Positions 16,816-24,254 of a stretch of DNA of 36,356 nucleotides are shown in pieces. The stretch's first letter is position 1, and every line of letters begins with the position of its first letter. The translations under genes were made by a program, and so were the position numbers. Origin of the DNA: an uncultured Bacteroidales bacterium (GTDB lineage Bacteria; Bacteroidota; Bacteroidia; Bacteroidales; UBA4417); assembly GCA_903946925.1 (NCBI GenBank), contig CAJAXK010000372.1, positions 1-36,356 on the forward strand, written 5' to 3'. Under the pieces are notes generated by a model, which was not told the origin of the DNA, searched no databases, and saw only the letters and a list, made by a program, of their open reading frames with translations.

Positions 16816-17682
16816 TTATTTCTTTTCGAGTAGTTTAAAGAACTGATCCAACTGAGGCAGGATTACTATGCGGGTGCGGCGGTTGGCGGCTTTCCCTTCC
16901 GTTGTACTGTTGGAGGTAAGTGGTTGGTACTCACTGCGCCCGGCGGCAATAATATTGGATGGGTCGAGGCCGTATTTGGTTTGGAGAAGGCGCACAACGG
17001 TAGTCGAACGTTTTACACTCAAATCCCAGTTGTCGATCAAATCGCCTTTTTTAAATGGCACATTGTCGGTATGGCCTTCTACCATAAATTCCATATTGGG
17101 TTGATTTTTCAGCACAAGTGCCACTTTGCCAAGCACTTCGCTGGCTTTGTCGGTAACTATGTAGCTTCCGCTCTTGAACAAAAGTTTGTCGGAAATATCA
17201 ATAAACACAACACCTTTATCAACTTTAATATTGATGTCTTTATCGTCGAGGTTGCCGATTGCACCTTTAAGGTTCATTACCAAAGCCATGTTGAGCGAAT
17301 CTTTCTGTGCCAACGAAGTCTGCAAGCCCTGGATGTAAGCGTCTTTCATCCCAATGTTTTCCATTGATTTCTTGATGCTTTCGGCCTGTGTGCCGGTAAT
17401 AACCGAAAGTGCTTCCAACTGGTTCAAAACAACGGTATTGTTATTTTTGAGGTAAGTTTGTTCCTTGTTCAGGTCGGCAAGTTGTTTGTTCAGGTCTTCA
17501 ATCTGTTTCAGGTAATTTGCCTTAGCGGTTTCGCAGGCATTCAAATCGCTTTGTTTCTTGGTATATTGGGCGTTAAGGGATTCGAAGCTTGCAACCTGGG
17601 ATTTGTATTTTTTCTGGCTTACGCAGGAAGTCCCAATAATTGCAACCGATAGGCTGAGTACTAAAAAGAGTTTTGTTTTCAT
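16816..17682 (-). CDS. OmpA/MotB family peptidoglycan-binding envelope protein
   Basis: The protein has 288 residues. The N-terminus MKTKLFLVLSLSVAIIGTSC looks like a signal with a possible lipidation Cys at residue 20; the lipobox is not canonical. Residues about 25-130 form a coiled coil (LNAQYTKKQSDLNACETAKA, QIEDLNKQLADLNKEQ). Residues about 160-275 are an OmpA C-terminal domain with the peptidoglycan-binding pattern VEGHTDNVPF, NWDLSVKRSTTVVRLL and AAGRSEYQPL..GKAANRRTRIVI. It presumably ties the outer membrane to the cell wall. The gene stands alone, with its own promoter element (TAATTTTG, 17820-17813) and a strong terminator. A related use of this architecture is MotB-type proteins, but there is no motility gene nearby. 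Confidence 0.9.
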   Translation of the reverse strand: MKTKLFLVLSLSVAIIGTSCVSQKKYKSQVASFESLNAQYTKKQSDLNACETAKANYLKQIEDLNKQLADLNKEQTYLKNNNTVVLNQLEALSVITGTQAESIKKSMENIGMKDAYIQGLQTSLAQKDSLNMALVMNLKGAIGNLDDKDINIKVDKGVVFIDISDKLLFKSGSYIVTDKASEVLGKVALVLKNQPNMEFMVEGHTDNVPFKKGDLIDNWDLSVKRSTTVVRLLQTKYGLDPSNIIAAGRSEYQPLTSNSTTEGKAANRRTRIVILPQLDQFFKLLEKK

Positions 17683-17812
17683 GATTTTTGTTTAAATGAT
17701 ATGATTTGTTTAAAAATAGGCTTCTTAAAATAAGCGGCTTGGTTAACTGGAATGGTTAAAATCTATCGAAAAGATTGATTGGAAACCAGGCTGTTTATTT
17801 AATTTGACGCGG

Positions 17813-17820
17813 CAAAATTA
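17813..17820 (-). promoter_or_regulatory. Bacteroidota -7 promoter element upstream of the OmpA-family gene
   Basis: TAATTTTG on the minus strand lies 130 bp before the ATG at 17682, giving a leader of about 125 nt. A TTTG lies immediately upstream but closer than a normal -33 element. Confidence 0.45.
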
Positions 17821-17933
17821 GCAAACAATATTGGATTAAGTAACGTTTATCTGCTTTTACTATTGTGGAAATTATACCAAATCGGGAATTTAACTGCTTA
17901 AAAAAATGGTTCTACTACGAAATTAATGGGATT

Positions 17934-17965
17934 TTAGGCTTTTAGACTTGTAGGCTTGTAGGAGC
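17934..17965. repeat. Short octamer array, four units (xTAGGCTT type)
   Basis: Units TTAGGCTT, TTAGACTT, GTAGGCTT and GTAGGAGC follow each other in phase. They lie in the 646-bp spacer 17683-18328 between the OmpA-family gene and the sirtuin. Apart from this array, the heptamer array and the promoter element, I see nothing in that spacer. Confidence 0.55.
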
Positions 17966-18229
17966 CAGAAAGCCGAAGTGCCCTTAAAAATGATTTTCCT
18001 ATTTCTTTAGTAAAACTATATCAATCAAGTTAACTGCTATCAAAACCGGTATTTGTAATAAGAAATTGTTTTTTGTTCGGTTCAACCTGCAAACTTCCAG
18101 CTTCCCAACAAAATATTTTATCCACTAAACTGGATGTAGAACCAAAAAGAAATTGTGCTCTTGTATAAAATCCGACATCCGCAATCCACAAATGGTTATT
18201 GGTTATTGCGTTAATGGTTATTGGTCACA

Positions 18230-18327
18230 ATCCGACATCCGCAATCCGACATCCACAATCCGACATCCGCCATCCACAATCCGCCATCCCACATCCGCCA
18301 TCCCACATCCGCCATCCCACATCCGAA
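18230..18327. repeat. Heptamer array, fourteen copies of ATCCNNN, abutting the sirtuin stop codon
   Basis: Fourteen 7-bp units keep ATCC and vary in the last three bases (GAC, GCA, ACA, GCC, CAC, GAA). Later units alternate ATCCGCC and ATCCCAC, a 14-bp higher-order period. A partial fifteenth ATC follows and runs into the sirtuin stop (TCA at 18329-18331 on this strand). Because 7 is not a multiple of three, all three plus-strand frames stay open across it and yield false reading frames rich in His-Pro. Confidence 0.92.
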
Positions 18328-18328
18328 A

Positions 18329-19024
18329 TCAACCCTTTTCTTGCTCCAACAACTGTTTCACAAGCTTTGGTACACCTTTTCCTGCTGTTTCGCGAATAAC
18401 GGTAAGGTTTTTTACATCGGGCAGCATTTCGGCATGAGGGTCTATTAGGTAAACGGGTGTTCCTCTTTTAACATAATATACAAGTCCGGCAGCCGGATAC
18501 ACATTGAGCGAAGTGCCGATTACAATAAAAATATCAGCTTCTGCCGAAAGTTTTTGTGCAGGCGCAATCATGGGTACAGCTTCGCCAAACCAGACGATAT
18601 GCGGACGGAGCTGCGATCCCTCTTCGCATTTGTCGCCTTTTTTTAACTCCCAGCCATCTAGGGTGTAAACCAGGTTTTCGTCTAAAGTGCTCCTTACTTT
18701 TTTTAGTTCACCATGCAGGTGAAGCACTTTGGTGGAGCCGGCTTGTTCGTGAAGGTCATCCACATTTTGGGTGATAATTTGTACATCAAAATTTTTCTCC
18801 AGTTTTACCAGCGCATTATGCCCGGCATTTGGTTTAACCTCGTATAACTGCTTGCGTCTCTGGTTGTAAAACTCCAGCACCAGGTCGGGGTTCCGCTTCC
18901 AGGCATCAAATGTGGCCACATCCTCTATGCGGTGCTGCTCCCACAATCCGTTGGAATCGCGGAAAGTGCTGATGCCGCTTTCAGCACTTATTCCAGCACC
19001 GGTGAGTATTACGATCTTTTTCAT
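18329..19024 (-). CDS. NAD-dependent protein deacylase, SIR2 family (class III-like)
   Basis: The protein has 231 residues. Sirtuins remove acyl groups from lysines while consuming NAD. The NAD-binding start GAGISAESGISTFRDSNGLW, the QNVDDLH motif (about 86-92) and the catalytic His in LHLHGEL (H104) are all present. Y53-N-Q-R56 (FYNQRRKQL) is the Tyr-x-x-Arg pair that in class III sirtuins (SIRT5, bacterial CobB) binds acidic acyl groups, so desuccinylase or demalonylase activity is likely. The zinc-binding Cys tetrad is missing: only one Cys (KCEEG) lies in that region, as in some bacterial class III members. The start ATG at 19024 follows an exact promoter element that overlaps the stop codon of the upstream T9SS gene. 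The 3' end abuts a heptamer array. Confidence 0.93.
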   Translation of the reverse strand: MKKIVILTGAGISAESGISTFRDSNGLWEQHRIEDVATFDAWKRNPDLVLEFYNQRRKQLYEVKPNAGHNALVKLEKNFDVQIITQNVDDLHEQAGSTKVLHLHGELKKVRSTLDENLVYTLDGWELKKGDKCEEGSQLRPHIVWFGEAVPMIAPAQKLSAEADIFIVIGTSLNVYPAAGLVYYVKRGTPVYLIDPHAEMLPDVKNLTVIRETAGKGVPKLVKQLLEQEKG

Positions 19025-19075
19025 TGGAAATTTTTCGATTTATTCAATATGGATAGATATTTAGAAATAGGAAGC

Positions 19076-19083
19076 CAAAGCTA
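19076..19083 (-). promoter_or_regulatory. -7 promoter element of the sirtuin gene, overlapping the upstream stop codon
   Basis: TAGCTTTG on the minus strand uses the TAG stop (19083-19081) of the T9SS gene as its first three bases. The sirtuin ATG is 52 bp further on. It suggests the sirtuin can be transcribed separately from the preceding gene. Confidence 0.5.
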
Positions 19084-20307
19084 CTTTACAACAAATTTAT
19101 GGTTTTCAACACTTTTGGAAGTTTCGGTTTTTAACACATAAACCCCCGGGAGCAAATTGCTTATATCAACATTAAAAGTATTCCCGTTTTGAAAACTGCC
19201 TTGCCATTTCATTTTTCCGTTAATATCGTAAATGCTTGCGTTCAAATAACCGCTCAAGGCAAAACTGTTTTCAATGGTAATTTTATTGCTGGCGGGGTTT
19301 GGCGAAAGGCGTATGGTTTCTTTCGCAGGTTCCTTCACGGAAGTGGTAATATAAGTGTTCTTGGCAAAATCGTAATTGTCGCAAACAATTTCCGAAACGT
19401 TGTCGGGCATAAACCCGGTTTGATAGGTGTTGTTGTAGGTATCGAAAACAACCATCTGAACATCGGGGTTGCCATTGTATCCGACAAGCAAAAAGCTTCC
19501 CGAGTTTTGATCGAAGGAAGAGGAACCGACCAAAAATCCGTTAAAGCCCTGCAATTGGCCCCTGTTAACCACCTCGCCTGTGGTTTTGTTTATTTCAACC
19601 ACATACGTGCCGGTACTGCTTCCCGAACTGTTCGATTCGAAATTGAGCGCATAAATGGTATTGTTTGCATTATCGTAATTGATGCTCATCATATTGTTGC
19701 CGGGAGTTGGTGTTACCAAAGCCGTTTTGGTATACGTGAAAACCGGGTTGCGCACCTCTATGCCAAACAAACTTAGTATGGATTGCCCATCGTCGCCAAC
19801 ATAATAAATAATCCCGTTATTGGAATCGAAGCCAAGAGCATCCATCGCAATCCCGTTGATTCCGGGGTCGTAAACTTCGCCAATCAGCGTGTCGGTTCCG
19901 GTATTTATGTCGTATTCGTTCACCTTTATATAACCAGGTTGATCAATGGAAAGCGAGTAGATTTTGCCTGTACTCATATCTATTTCCGAAGTATTGGAAA
20001 ACGAGGAGAAATTTATCAGCGACTGCTCGTTTGTTACCGTGTTGAACTCCAACAAACCTGAAGCCGAAGCGCCAATCCCAGCTATATAATATTTGCTGTT
20101 GTAAGCATCAAACACCGATGAAGCCATGTAATAAGCCTGTAACAGGGAAGGGTATGGAGTAACTGAACCCGGATCGAGGGCATGCCATTTAACGACATCC
20201 ATAAATTCGGAGTTTTGATTGCCCCTCATTCCAACAAGCTTGATCTGTGCTTGTGTGTACATGGTAAAAAGCAATAGGAGCACCGGGAGGAATATTATCT
20301 TTATCAT
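19081..20307 (-). CDS. Secreted protein with T9SS type A sorting domain (beta-propeller-like body)
   Basis: The protein has 408 residues from the ATG at 20307 (MIKIIFLPVLLLLFTMYTQAQ, a clean signal peptide); nine upstream codons are open but start with TTG and spoil the signal. The body, about 25-330, consists of repeated short strands with recurring blocks such as NGIIYYVGDDG, NNTIYALNFES and SGSFLLVGYNG, which suggests a beta-propeller. The last 75 residues are a T9SS sorting domain (IRLSPNPASNKITIEN..ISNLLPGVYVLKTET..HKFVVK). Its target or partner is unknown. A MITE-like element begins only 45 bp upstream of the ATG, so the promoter must lie inside or beyond that element. Confidence 0.85.
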   Translation of the reverse strand: MIKIIFLPVLLLLFTMYTQAQIKLVGMRGNQNSEFMDVVKWHALDPGSVTPYPSLLQAYYMASSVFDAYNSKYYIAGIGASASGLLEFNTVTNEQSLINFSSFSNTSEIDMSTGKIYSLSIDQPGYIKVNEYDINTGTDTLIGEVYDPGINGIAMDALGFDSNNGIIYYVGDDGQSILSLFGIEVRNPVFTYTKTALVTPTPGNNMMSINYDNANNTIYALNFESNSSGSSTGTYVVEINKTTGEVVNRGQLQGFNGFLVGSSSFDQNSGSFLLVGYNGNPDVQMVVFDTYNNTYQTGFMPDNVSEIVCDNYDFAKNTYITTSVKEPAKETIRLSPNPASNKITIENSFALSGYLNASIYDINGKMKWQGSFQNGNTFNVDISNLLPGVYVLKTETSKSVENHKFVVK

Positions 20308-20351
20308 GATATTTTTGTTTTGAAGTAAAAACAAATTGGAAGTTTAAAAGT

Positions 20352-20575
20352 TGTGGACACTCCGACAAGACTTTTTTAGCTACAAAGAAACAACACCTCT
20401 AAGTTTACTCACAACTGCTTATTCTTTAGGTGTTCGTGATACCGCCAAGCTAAGCCCACAAACTTATAGTGCTTATTAACATCACCCTGTGTGGCCTTTG
20501 TTCCCTGCGCTGCTTCGGCAGGCTCAGCACATCGCTCCGCGGCTTTCTTTATGTTGGTTTTTCGGAATGGACTCA
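20352..20575. mobile_element. MITE-like element, copy A (224 bp)
   Basis: The left end TGTGGACACTCCGACAAG and the inverted right end TGAGTCCATTCCGAAAA match at 12 of 17 positions. The element is flanked on both sides by AAGT (20348-20351 and 20576-20579), a likely 4-bp target duplication. The interior is similar to copy B at 26204-26430 (shared CTCTAAGTTTACTCACAA, TTCGTGATA, TTATAGTGCT), in the same orientation. No transposase is encoded. It sits between the divergent T9SS gene (minus) and the Hdr-like locus (plus), and carries a CTTCGGCAGGCTCAG repeat core at 20513-20527. Confidence 0.75.
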
Positions 20576-20719
20576 AAGTTTGCACGTGCAGAAATCCATC
20601 ACCACATTGTAATGCCAAAATTAGCAAATTTGCTATGTAAAGCAGCGTTTTATTGCTACTATTTTTATTTAGTCTTTATAACAAATACAGCAATTTTACA
20701 TCCTTAAACCTGATTAATC

Positions 20720-20727
20720 TATCTTTG
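20720..20727 (+). promoter_or_regulatory. Bacteroidota -7 promoter element of the Hdr-like locus
   Basis: TATCTTTG matches TAnnTTTG exactly and lies 104 bp before the TTG start of the first gene, giving a leader of about 100 nt. It lies 145 bp beyond the end of MITE copy A. Confidence 0.55.
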
Positions 20728-20831
20728 CCCGATATTAATACTGAATTACAAAAACCAAGCTGAAAATAGTTATCTGCTTGTTTTTTCAGAAAAAAGTCAG
20801 CATACTAACCCTCTCTTCAAAGTAACTTGTT

Positions 20832-21542
20832 TTGGGTGAACTCTATAACCGTTTAGCGGCTGATATCAGATTTGTTGAAAGCCTGAAAGCCTGTATAAAT
20901 TGTGGCACATGCACCGCAATATGCCCTGCATCTGAATTTTACAATTACGACCCTCGAATCATTGCCACCACTGTGCAATCGCAGGATGATGAAAAAATCC
21001 GCGAACTGATGAGCAGCGATGTTATATGGTATTGTGGCGAGTGCATGTCGTGCAAAACACGTTGTCCGCGCGGGAATACCCCGGGAATGTTGATTATGGC
21101 ACTTCGTTCGCTGTCGCAGGATATGGGTTTTTTTACCGAATCGGAAAAAGGCCGGCAACAATTAGCATTAAAACGGGGCATTGGCGATCAAATATTATCA
21201 GCCGGATATTGTGTACATCCACAAACCGTTGATCCTGCGATGCATCCCGAACAAGGCCCTGTTTGGGATTGGGCATTCGAAAACCTTAACCCGGTAATGG
21301 ATAAATTGGGCGCGAATTTTAATGGCGAAGGTGCCGGTGCTTTGCGCAAAATTTCGAGGGATGACCTTGACGAACTAAAGAGAATATTTGAAGTTACCGG
21401 AGGACAGGAACGCTACGACAAAATAGAGGATTTTTCGAAGCAAAAAGCTGCTGAAATGGGTCTTGAGTTTGGCACCGATACCCATAGCGAGTATTTCAAT
21501 CATATTTATACTGCTAATAACCAAAAACATAATCACGAATGA
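20832..21542 (+). CDS. HdrC-like protein with two [4Fe-4S] clusters
   Basis: The protein has 236 residues and starts at TTG 20832 (MGELYNRLAADIRFVE): an in-frame TAA lies three codons upstream and no ATG occurs before the first cluster motif, so the TTG is well supported. Two 4Fe-4S motifs are seen: C21-x2-C24-x2-C27-x3-C31 (CINCGTCTAICP) and C68-x2-C71-x2-C74-x3-C78 (CGECMSCKTRCP). This is the layout of heterodisulfide reductase subunit C, which wires electrons between the flavin subunit and the HdrB site. About 130 more residues follow without further cluster motifs, longer than a minimal HdrC. It is the first gene of the locus and overlaps the HdrB gene by ATGA. A methanogen-type CoM/CoB function is not implied. 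Confidence 0.88.
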   Translation: MGELYNRLAADIRFVESLKACINCGTCTAICPASEFYNYDPRIIATTVQSQDDEKIRELMSSDVIWYCGECMSCKTRCPRGNTPGMLIMALRSLSQDMGFFTESEKGRQQLALKRGIGDQILSAGYCVHPQTVDPAMHPEQGPVWDWAFENLNPVMDKLGANFNGEGAGALRKISRDDLDELKRIFEVTGGQERYDKIEDFSKQKAAEMGLEFGTDTHSEYFNHIYTANNQKHNHE

Positions 21543-22615
21543 AGCTTGAAGGTAAAAGGCTGATTTGGCAGGAATATCAGAAAGAAATTGCCGATGACCA
21601 TTATTTCTATGCGCGGAGCTGTATCAGGCAAACTTTTTTCCCGGGGGCTGAAGCTGTTTTTGTCAAAATCATGAAAGATGAACTTGGCAAAGATATTCAT
21701 GACGAACAACATCATACTTCGTGTACCGGAATTGGGTATCATGCTGATGTTGTGCCATTTGACACCACCATGACGGTTATAGCCAGGCAATTTGCGCTTA
21801 TGACAGAGGCCGGGTACGAAAATTATGCCGCTTCGTGTGTTACCAGTTTTGGCTTGTACACCGAGGTACTCGAAACCTGGCATCATTTCCCTGAAAAAGA
21901 GGCACAGGTAAGGGAATTTCTCTATAAAGCTACTGGTCGCGAATTCAATAAACCTAAAAACCTGGCCCATGCCAGCGATATTGTTTATAAATTCCGTCAT
22001 CAAATTGCAGCAAAAGCAAAGTATAAATTAATTGACAAAAATACCGGTGAACCTTTAAAAGTAGTTGAACATATCGGCTGCCATTATTCAAAAATGTTCC
22101 CTCACAAAGGTATTGGAGGAGCCGAATATCCTTATGTACTTTCGGGGATGATTGAAGCCTGGGGCGGCGAAGTGATTGACTACCCTGAGCGGCGGCATTG
22201 CTGTGGGTTTGGGTTTCGGCAATATATTGTCCAGGCCAACCGTGGGTTTTCATTGTCATGTTCAAAAAAGAAATTTGATTCGATGGAGCCCTACCAGCCA
22301 GACATGATAATTACCAATTGCCCCGGATGCCCAATGTTCCTGGATCGATGGCAGTACGCACTTAGCGAAATGGAAGGGAAAACATACGGAAAAAACAACA
22401 ATGGGATTCCAGTTTTTACATACGAGGAAGTAGCCGGAATGATTATGGGATACGATCCCTGGAAAATTGGATTGCAGCTACACCAGGTATCCGCCGAACC
22501 ACTTTTGGATAAAATTGGGATTCCTTATGATCCGCTGAGTAAGTTTAAAGGGAAAAATGGGGAAGATTTGGGAATACCTGAAACTCCAAACTACCTAAAG
22601 TTTTATGCAGATTAA
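21539..22615 (+). CDS. HdrB-like protein with CCG domains, first one degenerate
   Basis: The protein has 358 residues, with its ATG overlapping the stop of the preceding gene. HdrB proteins carry two CCG domains that bind non-cubane [4Fe-4S] clusters at the disulfide-reducing site. Here the second domain is intact: C181, C221-C222 (RRHCCGFGF) and C261-x2-C264 (TNCPGC). The first is altered: C28, then S61-C62 where CC is expected, and C100-x2-S103 (ASCVTSF) where CxxC is expected. So one cluster site is probably lost or changed. The natural electron acceptor is unknown. The C-terminal 70 residues after the second CCG carry no motif I recognise. The next gene starts 98 bp downstream. Confidence 0.88.
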   Translation: MKLEGKRLIWQEYQKEIADDHYFYARSCIRQTFFPGAEAVFVKIMKDELGKDIHDEQHHTSCTGIGYHADVVPFDTTMTVIARQFALMTEAGYENYAASCVTSFGLYTEVLETWHHFPEKEAQVREFLYKATGREFNKPKNLAHASDIVYKFRHQIAAKAKYKLIDKNTGEPLKVVEHIGCHYSKMFPHKGIGGAEYPYVLSGMIEAWGGEVIDYPERRHCCGFGFRQYIVQANRGFSLSCSKKKFDSMEPYQPDMIITNCPGCPMFLDRWQYALSEMEGKTYGKNNNGIPVFTYEEVAGMIMGYDPWKIGLQLHQVSAEPLLDKIGIPYDPLSKFKGKNGEDLGIPETPNYLKFYAD

Positions 22616-22713
22616 CAAACCCCGTTCGAAATAAGTTGATCACCTGTAATACAAGCCCGTAAATCATTTCGTAAAAAAATGGTTGGATCCATACCTAATA
22701 GCTAAGCTTAAAA

Positions 22714-23730
22714 ATGCAAAAACACATTGTCGTAATTGGAGCAGGCCCAGCAGGGCTCGAATCTTCAGCCAATTTGTCGAATTTGGGCTTCCGTGTTACT
22801 TTAGTTGAAAAGGAGGAAGTTACAGGCGGGCATCTTAATAAATGGCATGCCCTATTCCCTTCGCTTGCATCGGGCAAGCATACCATTGAAGCCATTGTTA
22901 AAGGCTTGAACCCCGGTATAAAAATCCAAACGGCTACAAAAGTAACAGGCATAGAGGCTGTAAATGATTATTTTACAGTATCGGGGCACAATGGCTGGCA
23001 GGAAAAAGCGGATGCTGTTGTGCTAACTACAGGCTTTCAGCTTTTCGATTCACATCGTAAAGAAGAGTATGGATATGGCATTTATGAAAATGTGATTACA
23101 TCGGCCGATCTTGAAAAGCAGTTTGCTTCCGGAAAAGAATTTGTTAACCGGCAAGGCAAAAAACCTGAAAGGGTAGGTTTTGTGCATTGTGTTGGCTCGC
23201 GCGACGAAAAAGTTAACAACCTTCATTGTTCAAAAGTGTGTTGCATAACCGCTGTAAAACAAGCCATTGAAGTTAAACAAATGATTCCTGAGGCCGATGT
23301 GTTTTGTTTTTATATGGATTTGAGAATGTTTGGCCGCCACTACGAGGAACTTTACAAGCAAGCGCAGGAAAAATATAATATTCAATTTATCCGTGGCAGG
23401 CTCAGTGAATCAACCGAAGACAAGGACGGCAACATTATAGTAAAAGTTGAAGATACTTTATTGGGGAAGCCACTCCGGATAAAAGTTGGGTTGCTCGTAC
23501 TCATGGCTGGAATGGAGTTCCCTCCCGCCACAAAAGCCTTAACCAATATGCTTGGGTTGAAAAATGTATCCGATGGGTTTATCCAGCCGCTTGATGAGGT
23601 TTTGCATTCGAACTTAACCGAAATACCTGGCGTTTTTATTGCCGGGACCTGCTCTGGCCCAAAATCCGTTTCTGATACAATGGCCGATGCCCGCTCTGCC
23701 GCATTGGCAGTGGCCGAATATCTGAAATAA
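22714..23730 (+). CDS. HdrA/QmoA-like FAD protein, short single-FAD form
   Basis: The protein has 338 residues. The N-terminal Rossmann motif VIGAGPAGLESSANLSNLG binds FAD. The cysteine set C159-x12-C172-x3-C176-C177 (FVHCVGSRDE..HCSKVCCITAVKQA) is the HdrA/QmoA signature for an additional [4Fe-4S] cluster. The end IPGVFIAGTCSGPKSVSDTMADARSAALAVAEYL is also typical. Full-length HdrA is about twice as long, with ferredoxin-like inserts and a second domain; none of these is present. Electron bifurcation of the MvhADG-HdrABC kind is therefore unlikely for this protein alone; simple transfer to the FeS subunits or quinone, as in Qmo, fits better (inference). It is followed after 12 bp by the second HdrC-like gene. 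Confidence 0.88.
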   Translation: MQKHIVVIGAGPAGLESSANLSNLGFRVTLVEKEEVTGGHLNKWHALFPSLASGKHTIEAIVKGLNPGIKIQTATKVTGIEAVNDYFTVSGHNGWQEKADAVVLTTGFQLFDSHRKEEYGYGIYENVITSADLEKQFASGKEFVNRQGKKPERVGFVHCVGSRDEKVNNLHCSKVCCITAVKQAIEVKQMIPEADVFCFYMDLRMFGRHYEELYKQAQEKYNIQFIRGRLSESTEDKDGNIIVKVEDTLLGKPLRIKVGLLVLMAGMEFPPATKALTNMLGLKNVSDGFIQPLDEVLHSNLTEIPGVFIAGTCSGPKSVSDTMADARSAALAVAEYLK

Positions 23731-23742
23731 TAACAGCGTTGT

Positions 23743-24114
23743 ATGGAAAAGAAAGTTAAAAACTTCGGGTATTCGGTAACTCGCGACAGGCAAATCGATT
23801 TTGATGCAAACAACCACGATGTTGGTAAAATTGTTGCTTTGGCCGAACCAACCCTACATTTGTGCATATCGTGCGGAACATGCTCTGCTACATGCACAGC
23901 CAGCCAGTTTACCGAATTTAGCTTAAGGCAGGTTATCCTCCTTGTCCGCCGGGGCGAAACAAAAGGCTTGCTAAAAGAAGTTTCGAAATGCATGCTCTGT
24001 GGCAAATGCCAACTAGTATGCCCCCGCAATGTTAGCACACGGAATTTGATTATTCAAATCAGCAGGGCATTATGTAACCACGAGGTTTCTGGCTCGGCAA
24101 TGCTTAAACCTTGA
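23743..24114 (+). CDS. Second HdrC-like protein with two [4Fe-4S] clusters
   Basis: The protein has 123 residues from the ATG at 23743, only 12 bp after the FAD protein. It carries two 4Fe-4S motifs: CISCGTCSATCTA, in which Pro after the fourth Cys is replaced by Thr, and CMLCGKCQLVCPRN. This is the compact HdrC/QmoC N-terminal layout without a membrane part. The membrane function seems to be supplied by the next gene. Having two HdrC-type proteins in one locus suggests that one serves the HdrB side and the other the membrane subunit; this is inference from order only. A 140-bp spacer without recognisable signals separates it from the next gene. Confidence 0.87.
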   Translation: MEKKVKNFGYSVTRDRQIDFDANNHDVGKIVALAEPTLHLCISCGTCSATCTASQFTEFSLRQVILLVRRGETKGLLKEVSKCMLCGKCQLVCPRNVSTRNLIIQISRALCNHEVSGSAMLKP

Positions 24115-24254
24115 TTTTCGTGAAAGGAAATCCTATTAATAGGTTGCAACTATCAACCCAGAACCACTTTACTATTTTGTGAGCACTTAAATTGCTTAAA
24201 ACTAATACCCGACTCTATAAACAGACCCTAAACGATAACCACTGATTCCTACCC

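Noticed and set aside
18153-18448. Plus-strand genes rich in HPTSAI/HPPSHI repeats
   Set aside because: All three frames are open only because of the ATCCNNN heptamers, and they overlap the 3' end of the clear sirtuin gene on the other strand.
20409-20627. 72-codon minus-strand gene across MITE copy A
   Set aside because: The frame lies mostly in repeat sequence (a PAEAAQGT-like stretch), and it is not shared with copy B.
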